Below are positions 55,261 to 64,000 of a stretch of 64,000 nt of DNA, in pieces (the stretch's first letter is position 1; the number at the start of each line of letters is the position of its first letter). The notes below the pieces were generated by a model. The model was given only the letters and a program-made list of their open reading frames with translations. It was not told the DNA's origin and did not search any database. Location of the stretch: assembly GCA_025617745.1 (NCBI GenBank), contig CM046864.1, positions 1,240,001 to 1,304,000 of the forward strand. The letters are read 5' to 3'. Both the position numbers and the translations under genes were made by a program. Source of the stretch: Heliocidaris erythrogramma (Eukaryota; Echinodermata; Echinoidea; Camarodonta; Echinometridae).

Positions 55261-57531
55261 ATGAATTCGGAAGAAGAAGCAGCTGGGTCAAGGAGACCTG
55301 CTTCTTCCGAAGAGTTGTCTAGCAAGACGACTCGGCCTTCCAGAACTCCCCCGAGTACAGCGGTACGCGGGGGAGGGAGGAGGGCTAAAGGTAAGTTGCC
55401 TAGTGGTGTTCCCTTGCAGAGTTTGCCAGTTTCGGAGCTTGCGGCTTCGGGACGGGTGGCGTTAACTGAATCGGGATTGTCAACTCCGAAGCCTGTGGTT
55501 TCGGGGTGGGTGGCGTCAGATTCTAGTGGTTTGGATATCTCGAATCCAATCCCCCGTCGCTGAGACCAGGGGGGGGGGGGGGGGGGGGGGGGCTGTTGTT
55601 TCCCGTACGGTAGCGTTCACTCGCTCTGATCCGTTAGGGGAGACGCGCCCCACTACTGCAGGGCAACCCACGGGCTTAGTCCATGTTGGTCTGGGTTCTC
55701 AAACCCTAGCCCCCGGCAAACGCCATATGGGGGAACGAGTACTTTCTGGCTGTCTCAGTTGCCAGCTGATGGGAATGCTCGAGCTAACAATTATGGACGC
55801 TCTTCGGAGCAACAGGTGTTTTCACCTGAGTGCGTGACTACTAGTGCTCCCCTATTGCTGCTTTCGAGCGGTCCAATAGTGGGTTTACATGCCTTTAGTA
55901 GTCATCGGGCACATACCGAGTCATCTCGGTCTGCCCACGCACTGGGAGCTTTTAGCTCCCAACCCATGGCTATGGCATCTTCTTGCCTAGCCAATATGGG
56001 TGATTTGGGCGATTCTCTAGGCTTACGCCATGAGCGCTCCAATCCCTTTATGGGAAGTGAACGTCCCTCCGCGGAGGGATCGGTTCGTGTTTCCGAAGAG
56101 GCTTCGGGGATCCGAACGAATCCGATTAAGCGTTCTAAGAAAAGGGTTTCGGCTACGACTTTTGTCGAGCCAGCCAAGAAAAAGGCCAAGAAGAAGGCAA
56201 AAAGCGGCAAGGCTTTGCCGGCCTCTTGCCCGTCTGGCCTGGCTAACCCGGCTAGCTCCTCTCAAGCTGACATGTTCAGTATGATGCGGGCTTTTGCTCA
56301 GAATCAGGGTTGGTCCTTTGTACCGGCTTCTTCAACCCTGACTTCTGTCCCTATTCAGGGATCTCGCTTTGAGTCTAATCAGCCTTTTGTGATTGATTCC
56401 TCTTTGTCTGAGACTGATTCGCATGTGCCTCCTATTCCCGCGGCCCTCGGGGCTCCGCCGGGCGAGGAGACTTTTGGTGAATCATGCGGGGACCTGCCTG
56501 CGGAGGCCTTTGTTAGCGTTCCTTTGTCTCATTCCACTCGGGTGGAACCAGATTTGGATGCGTCCTCTCAAGCTTCGGTTCCCGAATCGCTTGGGCAGGC
56601 GGAGTCTCAATCGCTCAATCTCTGTGGAGTGGAAGCGATTGCTTTGTTGTCCAAATATCTCCCTGAAGTTCAGTCAACCCGCGCGCAGGGTTCGACTTCG
56701 CGTTGGAATTTCAAGCAGCAGGTCTCCTCTGAGGGTATTGCTCTTGAGGAGGTTTTCAAGCTGGAGTATGACCGCATTGAGGCCGCGCTGTTGGTTAAGC
56801 GATCTAATGCGGTCAGGGGTAAGGCCTTTGCCTTTTGTTCTCAGGACCAAGACAGCTTTTTCAAGGCTAAGATTCTTTCTCCTGAGATTTTAGAGGTTGG
56901 TCGTCGCTTGCGGGCGACTAATCCGCTTACCTCCGCTGCGTTCAGGGCGGAGGATAAGATTTGGTTTAATATTGAAAACCACATTAGGTCAGGGATGCGT
57001 TTGGCGGCTTTTCAAGGGCTTCTCTCCGACCTTAGGTCCAGGGCGGAGGAGTTGAATGTTACCGATGGTGACAAGCTGATTATTGACGACTTGCTGCATA
57101 CTCTTTTTTGTCTGCAGTGGTCGCAGCTTTCCACCGCAGCTGCTTCGGCTACGTTCCGTCGCAGGACCTCGGCTCTCTCAGCACTGGGTGTTAGAGAGTC
57201 GGGCATTGCTCAACTTCTCCGAGATGTTCCGTCTCGGGGTCCTTCGCTTTTTGGTGGTAAATTCGCTACGGTGTTTCAAAGAGAGATCGATGCGCGAAAG
57301 CAGATCTCGGATATGACTTAGCAGTTTCACACTAGCTCTAAGCCAACGCGGGCCCCTGTTCGGCGTAGACCTGCTGGTCCCGTTTCGGGTCAACGCAGTC
57401 GCGTGTCTAGGGTCCCGCCTCCTGAGCCTCAGCCAGCTCCGTCTCGTGGGAGAGGGAGTCGTGGCAGGGGCTTTTCGAGAGGTTCTCGTGGTAAGGCGAT
57501 GGCTTCGCAGAAGGCCAAGCCTGGATTTTAA
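55261..57531 (+). pseudogene. DIRS gag-like ORF1, interrupted
   Basis: ATG at 55261 (MNSEEEAAGSRRPASSE) opens a frame broken by TGA at 55561 and a ~22-nt G tract whose length shifts the frame. The same frame resumes with WLSQLPADGNARANNYG (~55748) and runs to TAG at 57319. In-frame sequence continues past the TAG for 69 codons into a basic Arg/Gly tail (RGRGSRGRGFSRGSRGK) ending at TAA 57529. The middle has a Lys-rich stretch (KKKAKKKAKSGK) and a conserved-looking C-terminal half (LFCLQWSQLS). Role: nucleic-acid packaging, by analogy with other DIRS ORF1 products. Confidence 0.75.
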
Positions 57532-57532
57532 T

Positions 57533-59477
57533 GTTTTTCCCCGAGCGCTTGTTCGACCGAATGTGGTAGGTGGCCGACTTCATGCGTTTCTCCCCGCTTG
57601 GGAGGCCATCTCCGGGGACGTGTTTGTTCTCTCCGTCGTGTGAGACGGATTCTTCATAGATCTTTGCGCCTCGCTCCCCGGAGGGGCTATAAGGATTCGG
57701 TCACCTCCCATGTCTGCCCTGTCTCGGTCTCATGCTTCAAAGGAGATCGAGTCTCTTTTGGAAAAGAGGGCTATAGAAAGGGTAAGAGACAGGCCGTCTC
57801 TTTCCCTTTCTCCAATTTTCGTTATTCCCAAGCGCTCGGGAAAACTTGATACTGAACCTGAAAAGAATAAACAAATTCATTCCTCAGGTTCATTTTCGGA
57901 TGGAGACTCTTGCCTCCATTCTTCCGTTGATCAAAAGGGAAGACTACGCGGTCTCGATAGATCTCAAGGACGCGTACTTTCACATTCCCATTCATCGCGC
58001 ATCTCGCGATCTTCTGGGGTTCTCCTTCCTCTCGGAGACTTATCGTTTTCGTGCTCTTCCCTTCGGGCTGCGCCCGGCCCCTCGGGTTTTTACTCAAGTT
58101 GTAGCGGTGCTAGCGGCCTCTCTGAGGCGTCGCGGCCTGCGGTTGTTTTGTTACCTAGACGATTGGCTTCTCCTTGCGGAGTCGCGCGATCGCTTGGTGG
58201 ACGAGACTCGTTTGCTCGTCTCTCTTACTCAAGACTTAGGTTTCCTAATAAATTGGGAGAAGTCAGAGTTAGTTCCCACTCGCAGCCCAGTTTTTCTGGG
58301 GGCGGTGTTAGACATAAGGAATCAGTTGGCTCGGCCCAGTCGAGTCAGGATTCTCACCATTGTCTCTGCGGCTCGCAAGCTCTTGCTGGCCAGAAGAGTC
58401 TCGGCCAGACAGTGGCTTCAGTTTCTAGGTTATCTAGCCAGTCTAGTCGATGTCCTAGAGGACTGCCGGCTCCTCATGAGACCCTTTCAGAGACATCTCC
58501 TCAGGTTCTTCAAGCCGGGAAGAGACTCTCTTTCGGTCTGGGTTCCAGTACCAATAGGGATCAAGTCTCTTCTCTCTTGTTGGACGAGCGAGGTGTTTCT
58601 CGCGCGAGGCAGGTCCTTCTCTGCCCCTCTTCCGTCGATATCGGTTTCGACGGACGCCTCTCGGTTGGGGTGGGGAGGACACTGCAACGGCAGCACGGTT
58701 GCGGGGGATTGGTCTCATCTGGGGACTCTTCCTCATATCAATGTCCTGGAGTTTATGGCAGTTCTGTTGACCTTGCTCCATTTCAGAAGTCGACTTCTCA
58801 GTCGTTCGGTTCTGATTCTCACGGACAATGTTACTGTGGCGGCATATATCAATCGGCAGGGAGGCACTCGTTCGGTTGCCCTGAATGCCCTAGCAGCTCA
58901 GCCGTGGAGGTGGTGTCGTCGCATGGCAATCACACCCGTGGCCTCTTTCATCCCCGGTCGGGAAAACCTCATTGCGGATTTTTTGTCCCGGGGCAGGTAT
59001 CTTCCATCGGAATGGATGCTCCATCCGGAGGTATTTTGCCGCATTCGCAGTTGCCTAGGTCCACTGGAAGTGGATCTATTTGCGTCGGTGCTAAATCACC
59101 AGCTGCCGAAGTATTGCTCCCGTGTTCGCGATCAGGGAGCATGGGCTCTCGATGCTTTCTCCCTCAGCTGGGAGAACCTTCGGGGATTCGCCTTTCCTCC
59201 CTTCCAACTGATTCCGCGTGTCTTGCGGAAAATCAGGGAAGATCGGGCGAGGGTGCTTGTAATAGCTCCCTTTTGGCCCAGGAGGAATTGGTTTCCGGAA
59301 CTTATGAGCCTTCTAAGGGCTCAACCGTTAGTTCTCCCGTTAAGAGCGGATCTGGTGTTACAGCCCCTATCGGGGATTCTTCACCACAATCCGGAGTCTC
59401 TTCATTTGACTGCTTGGCCCCTGTCAGGGAATTTGCAAGACAGTCGGGTCTCTCTGATAGAGCCGCGGACTTTTTAA
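57533..59477 (+). pseudogene. DIRS reverse transcriptase/RNase H/methylase-like ORF, interrupted
   Basis: The N-terminal part GGRLHAFLPAWEAI, a TGA at 57641, then HASKEIESLLEKRAIERV and FVIPKRSGK, is in one frame; from 57846 it shifts frame to ILNLKRINKFIPQVHF and METLASILPLIKREDYAV. RT motifs follow: IDLKDAYFHIPI, ALPFGLRPAPRVF and the catalytic YLDD at 58152. RNase H motifs are STDASRLGWGG, INVLEF, LTDN and ADFLSRG. The tail (EVDLFASVLNHQLPKYCS, LVIAPFWPRRNWFPEL) matches the methylase-like domain of DIRS elements. One stop and one frameshift inactivate this copy. Confidence 0.88.
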
Positions 59478-60451
59478 TGTCCAGTCGTAGGGTTTCTACT
59501 AGGGAAATTTACAATTCCCGTCTCTCGGTCTTTTTCCTTTGGTGCAAAGAGAGAAATCAAACCCCTTCTAAGGCTCCTATTGGTTCAATTGCGGATTTCT
59601 TAATCTCGTTATTTGACAAAGGGAGATCTATTTCTACTATCCGAGGCTACCGTTCGGCGATCGGGGCCATTCATTCGGGTTTTTCGGATGGTTCGGGGAT
59701 TTCCAATTCCCCGCTACTAAGTGGTTTGATTCGTTCGTTCTTTCTGAAACGACCTTCGTTTTCTAAGTTAGTGCCGTCTTGGAGTCTGCCTAAGGTCCTG
59801 GAGGCCTTGGCGAAACCTCCTTTTGAACCGTTAGGTGAAGCTTCGCTTCATCATCTTACGGTTAAGACGCTCTTTTTGGTAGCTATTGCCTCTGGGCAGA
59901 GGCGCAGTACTCTTCATGCTCTCTGTCTTACTCCTGGTCATGTTCGCTGGGAGAGAAAAGGCGTTAGATTGATTCCTAGGGCTTCTTTTGTGGCCAAGAA
60001 TCAGACAGCTGCCTCTGGTCCTGTTGAGATTTTTCTTTGTCCGCTTTCTAACTTTTCTTCGGTGCGTGAGGACAAAGTTTGGTGTCCTGTTAGGGCTCTC
60101 AAATGGTATATTGATAAGACTAAGTCTTATCGTAAGGATGATCAGTTGTTCCTGATCACTAGAGAGCCTTTTTCTCCTGCCTCTCTTGATTCCATTTCTA
60201 GATGGATCGTTGAAGCTATTAGGGCCGCTGGCACAGAGGCTCTTTTATCCGACAGTAAGCCTCGTGCTCATGATACTCGTAGTGTCAGCACTTCTTGGGC
60301 TCTGTTTCAAGGTGTGGCGCTTGTTGATATTTTGAAGGCTGCTTATTGGCGTTCGCCCAATTCCTTCATTTCTTGCTACCTTAGGGATATTCCCGCAGGT
60401 GAAGCTTTGTTTGCGTCAGCCACCTTGAAGGCCGCTGTGTCTTCTTTGTAG
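59396..60451 (+). CDS. DIRS tyrosine recombinase
   Basis: A frame different from RT, overlapping its 3' end, encodes LAPVREFARQSGLSDRAADF, SRRVSTREIYNSRLSVFFLW (core-binding helices), then catalytic blocks SGQRRSTL (first Arg), KPRAHDTRSVSTSWALF (His-x-x-Arg), AAYWRSPNSFISCYLRDI (Trp and nucleophile Tyr). It runs uninterrupted to TAG-free end TAG/TGA at 60451 with no frameshift. It would join circular cDNA to target DNA. The frame is also open upstream through the RT region, but that part is not recombinase. Confidence 0.88.
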   Translation, partial: VSSFDCLAPVREFARQSGLSDRAADFLMSSRRVSTREIYNSRLSVFFLWCKERNQTPSKAPIGSIADFLISLFDKGRSISTIRGYRSAIGAIHSGFSDGSGISNSPLLSGLIRSFFLKRPSFSKLVPSWSLPKVLEALAKPPFEPLGEASLHHLTVKTLFLVAIASGQRRSTLHALCLTPGHVRWERKGVRLIPRASFVAKNQTAASGPVEIFLCPLSNFSSVREDKVWCPVRALKWYIDKTKSYRKDDQLFLITREPFSPASLDSISRWIVEAIRAAGTEALLSDSKPRAHDTRSVSTSWALFQGVALVDILKAAYWRSPNSFISCYLRDIPAGEALFASATLKAAVSSL

Positions 60452-60518
60452 TCTTTGGTGTAATCCTATTTCCTTCCGCTCGAAACATGCCTCCCGGTCT
60501 TTGAGTTGGCGCTGGTCT

Positions 60519-60613
60519 GGCATAATAGGTAGGTATATATGATTTATTGCAGTAAATTTGTAAAATCAGCACTGATTTTCTTATTTACTATATAAATCTA
60601 TATACCTACCTAT
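60519..60613 (+). repeat. DIRS internal complementary region
   Basis: First half (GGCATAATAGGTAGG...) is the inverse of the element's left end (54675-54713, one indel). Second half (TTTGTAAAATCAGCACTG... to CCTACCTAT) is the exact inverse of the right end (60809-60865). The two halves share TTT, which defines the circle junction. Confidence 0.92.
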
Positions 60614-60672
60614 GACCCTCCCTCCTTCCCCGCTCCTTGCAAGCAACATGTTTCTTCTTGGGGTTGCTCGCA

Positions 60673-60865
60673 AAAGAGGAAGATGGCCGTAGCGTATTGA
60701 CGCGCGTGAGTGGCGAAGGGGACAATAGGATTACGGGGGGTGCGCACAATATTGTGACACATGTGTGATAATTCTCGAAGGGGTCCCGTAGTCAAGACTA
60801 CAGGCATAATAGGTAGGTATATAGATTTATATAGTAAATAAGAAAATCAGTGCTGATTTTACAAA
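60673..60865 (+). repeat. DIRS right inverted terminal repeat and terminal extension
   Basis: 60673-60811 mirrors the left repeat. The last ~50 bp (GATTTATATAGTAAATAAG to GATTTTACAAA) have no left-end partner but are matched by the internal complementary region, as in classical DIRS elements. Confidence 0.9.
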
Positions 60866-63559
60866 TATTAAACAAACGAGAGGCAAACAAATATATGCCG
60901 GGCCAGGCACGTAAACTCCAAACAACGGCAGCATGTGTAAAAACAGTGAGTAGCTACACACATTCACACACATGGTGTCTCTATGCAAAGCCCCAAGATT
61001 ACTGTGGGGGAACCGTCGGGGTGCAAAAGTCCTAGCATATGGCAGTGATGTAGCGTTCCCTACAGAAATTACACTGAAATCCACCGGAAAGATGGAATAC
61101 CAAATTATCTTTTTTGCTACAAGGAAAACAACATGACACTATTTTTAACACGTTTCTTTCCAATTTCCGATCTCCTACCAATCCTCTACATGAGCTTTAA
61201 GCCCTACCCGTACAACTAATATGTTCATTTGATTTCTAATATCCCTCCATTCACACAGTCATAACAAAAAGTTAATTGATACGTAGCACAAACCTTTAAA
61301 ACAATTGATGTAAAAATTGATTTAAAAAAATAACGTTTATTCGGTGTAATATGTGTAACTTATTATTTCTTTTAGATTGTATTGATTCATTTTACATCAT
61401 AGTCTGCACCAGTAGTATGCATTTATTTTAATTGTAGCGTAATAGAATGATTTATCTTTAACTATCTTTATTTTATTGTGTATAGACAAAACAAATGTAT
61501 ACATCTCTCGTTGAACCTTAAAAATCATAGGCCTGTTCAAAATCATGATTTAGGTAGGATAAAAAAAGAGCCATGATGCATTTGATGCTATAAATCACTG
61601 TCTTCACTTTCAGTCAAAGAACCAAATTATGATACTGTAAAGTGCATTTGATCAGTAACTTCTAATTAATCCATATTAAGACCCCCCCCCCCCCACATAG
61701 AAATACCTGCGATCACTTTCGTTCTCATTATTGCTATTCTTATTTGAATTAGTATGATGATTTTTATCATGGTTATTCCTATCGTTATTATTCTGTTGTT
61801 GCTTGTATTATCATTATTATGATTATTGTTATACTCAACATTATGATTATCATCGTCATTATGATTTTTTTTTGTCATTTCTCGCGTTAAAACTATAATC
61901 ATGATTATAATTTATATCGTTTTGATTTATTTATACATCATTACATATCGACCCTTCTTGGTGATTTTCGGGGACAAGCGTATTTGTATTTAGTGATAAA
62001 AAACTATATCGAAAAAAAAAATCGTAATGTCATTGTAGGAATAGCCCCACCCCCAAAAAAGAAGCCATTATGTGAATAATCAAAGAAAGCATATACAAAT
62101 ATGTTCCAGTCTTCTGGAACCTATTTGTATAATTTACATTTGTATCATTTAGAAATTATGCCAATTATATTATATATGTATAATTCGCAGCGTCACCTTT
62201 TTTTTTTGGGGGGGGGGGGGGTGGTGTTTTTTTTCAAATGTGATGTGAGTTTACCGAACATCAGATGTTGATAGGAAGCCGATACTGGTTATATTTTTAG
62301 CAGTATTAGAGTATCGGAGTACCCTCCCTAATACGCCTATGTAAACCATGTAAACATGGGCTCTATTTCGTAAAGGAACGATGCTAATGCATATTTAAAT
62401 ATGTTCGGATATATATCGTTGGTAATGATAAGATTATAAACATTCACCTTTACTCGTATACTACCACATGCTATATTTCTTGGATGGTTTTATTCTTTTA
62501 AGAATATTTATTTAATAAAAGTGTAAGCGGAAGTAGGGTTGATCTAGGTTAGTGTGGTGTTTTCTTCAGGGACATATTATATTTCCATGATTAAAAAGAC
62601 TGGAGGCGTTAGATACATATATTCAGTTCGTAAGATCTATACTTTTAAGCCACGATATATTTCTGTAATACATTCGGAATAACGATATATATTAAAGGGC
62701 AATCCAACTTTAATAACGGTGTGAAAACAAAAAAAAAAGAAAAAAAAAGAAAAGAAAAACGGGATGGTAAAAGTTTGAGAGAAATCAAACAAGTAATAAG
62801 AAATTATGGATGATTGAATAATGAGATTACTACATCTACGAGAATCTGAAATTGCAAATTTGGTGAGTCAGTTGTGACATTCTTGCGGACAACTCTCCCG
62901 TTTTCGTACACACACATATCATCAATTAGCGGTTTTCTCCGTGGCAGTACTCAAAATATATTGTACATAGCATATTTTTATAAGTCCTCATGAAAATAAA
63001 AGATCCTTCTGAGTAATACATAAAAAAATTACATTTTAGTCATGTTGTGTGTCAGAGCAAATGAGGGAGTTGTCCGCCAACTTGCCATTGCGGTTGGATT
63101 ACCCTTAGAGCTATCATGGGCTCTTATTTTAAGACGTGTTGTATTTTTGTAATCAAATATATCGAAAGATATGTTCTAAGTTAGTATGGCTTATTCTTTA
63201 TAAGACATATTATATTTTTATAACTGAATATAATCGGAAGTATGTATCTAAAGTTGGTATGGTGTCCGCTACAAGGACATGTTATATTGTTTATAATCAA
63301 ACGTATTCAGACGTTACATAATATAAGTCAACTGATTATTTGATTTGATAATCAGCAGATGGAAACAGAAGAGAACATAAAAGATTAAATGATTATAGAC
63401 AGAGAGAGAGAGGGGAAGAGAGAGATGGAGAGAGAAGTGCAGGTCGAGATCAGCAACTATGCAGCATTCTAGAATGAAATGGGTTCAGCAAAAGAGATTT
63501 CATTTTTTTAACGGTGCAGTCTCTCTATTTCCTTAAGGTTTGGATCGAGACTGTTTATT
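60866..63559. other. AT-rich intergenic stretch, nothing recognised
   Basis: No coding pattern on either strand. It holds ATT/ATG-type simple repeats (61730-61870), a C tract at 61681, a G tract at 62208, an A-rich run near 62730 and a GAGA run at 63400-63440. Confidence 0.7.
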
Positions 63560-64000
63560 GTAGTTTTCACTTTTTCGATATGTATGTTATTAAAAAGAAT
63601 ATTACCTCGGCCTAACCCAGGCAGGGACTGAAGGGTATTGCTGAAGAGCATGTAATTTCTTTTCTTTAGGTTTAGAGACAACTTATTCGCCTTTATACAG
63701 TCCGTACAAGTTTTAGCTCGGACTTGCCTGTTGAAAGTAAAATTGCTGGGCCTCGACGGGAGAAAAAGAGATTGGCCTCATCAGCAAACAATATGAAAGA
63801 TACAATGGAGGAAGATTTATAAAAGTCATTGATGTATAAGATAAAAAGCAAGGGTCCAAAGAGAGATCCCTGTTGTACTCCACAATGTACTGGTTTAATA
63901 GAAGAACTGTGCCCGTTGAGTGGTACATATTGGTTTCTATTAGATAGGTAGTTCCTGAACCACTCTAAGGCCTTTCCTCTGATCCCGTAATGGGATAATT
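63560..64000 (-). mobile_element. LINE reverse transcriptase fragment, runs off window
   Basis: Minus-strand translation gives YVPLNGHSSSIKPVHCGVQQ, GSLFGPLLFILYINDF and FILFADEANLFF, the RT turn and catalytic box of a CR1/Jockey-like element, with FADE replacing FADD. Continuation with NKLSLNLKKRNYMLFS is in another frame. The 5' part of the element lies beyond the window end. Confidence 0.8.

Larger units (their letters stand above)
54675..60865 (+). mobile_element. DIRS-type tyrosine-recombinase retroelement, structurally complete
   Basis: 6,191 bp with all DIRS hallmarks: inverted terminal repeats (54711-54839 against 60673-60811), an internal complementary region next to the right repeat, a gag-like ORF, RT/RNase H with a methylase-like tail, and a tyrosine recombinase. 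Left end AAATTTACTGC and right end GATTTTACAAA join through AAA in the internal complementary region, as expected for a circular intermediate. Gag and RT are broken, so this copy is probably not autonomous. It sits ~570 bp after the mucin stop codon. Confidence 0.92.

Noticed and set aside
57710..60451. Single 913-residue protein in one frame of the DIRS element
   Set aside because: Only its two ends show family motifs; the middle is antiphase to clear RT/RNase H motifs in another frame.

Overview
The window is animal nuclear DNA: split genes with GT-AG introns, AT-rich introns full of transposon debris, and metazoan extracellular domains. The transposon mix (DIRS-type, CR1/Jockey-like LINEs, Penelope-like, Helitron, Harbinger-like and Tc1-like sequences), long G/C homopolymers, (TA)n/(CA)n arrays and frequent 'taggcct' motifs suggest a marine invertebrate, most likely an echinoderm such as a sea urchin. 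That taxonomic call is inference, not proof.

One + strand gene fills about 0.8-54.1 kb. I assembled 44 coding exons. All junctions keep phase and give one open frame of 2,333 codons ending at a stop at 54098-54100; the 5' end (signal peptide and first exons) lies upstream of the window. Domain order: NIDO, AMOP, VWD with a GDPH motif, a post-VWD segment, an Ig-like domain, two EGF-like modules, a run of mostly calcium-binding EGF modules (18), a first SEA-like domain, three more EGF modules, a Pro/Thr/Ser mucin repeat region, a second SEA domain with a GSIVA cleavage-type motif, one transmembrane helix and a cytoplasmic tail of about 110 residues. This is the NIDO-AMOP-VWD-EGF plan of MUC4-like membrane mucins, enlarged by EGF and SEA modules. 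No other host gene was recognised.

The introns hold most of the mobile DNA: a Tc1-like transposase relic with a nested inverted-repeat element (2.3-3.0 kb), an inverted minisatellite (6.2-6.7 kb), LINE fragments (9.1, 11.2-13.1, 19.6 and 28.1 kb), two copies of one non-autonomous Helitron (9.9 and 35.1 kb), a Penelope-like GIY-YIG relic (15 kb), a Myb/SANT Harbinger relic (43.7 kb), a ~175-bp tandem array (46.6-47.8 kb) and several inverted-repeat elements (17.0, 18.2, 26.3, 31.3, 38.5, 50.5 and 51.4 kb).

Downstream of the gene, 54675-60865 is a structurally complete DIRS-type retroelement. It has inverted terminal repeats, an internal complementary region, a gag-like ORF, reverse transcriptase/RNase H and a tyrosine recombinase, but gag and RT carry stops and frameshifts. 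From 60.9 to 63.5 kb the DNA is AT-rich with nothing recognised, and the window ends inside a minus-strand LINE reverse transcriptase fragment.
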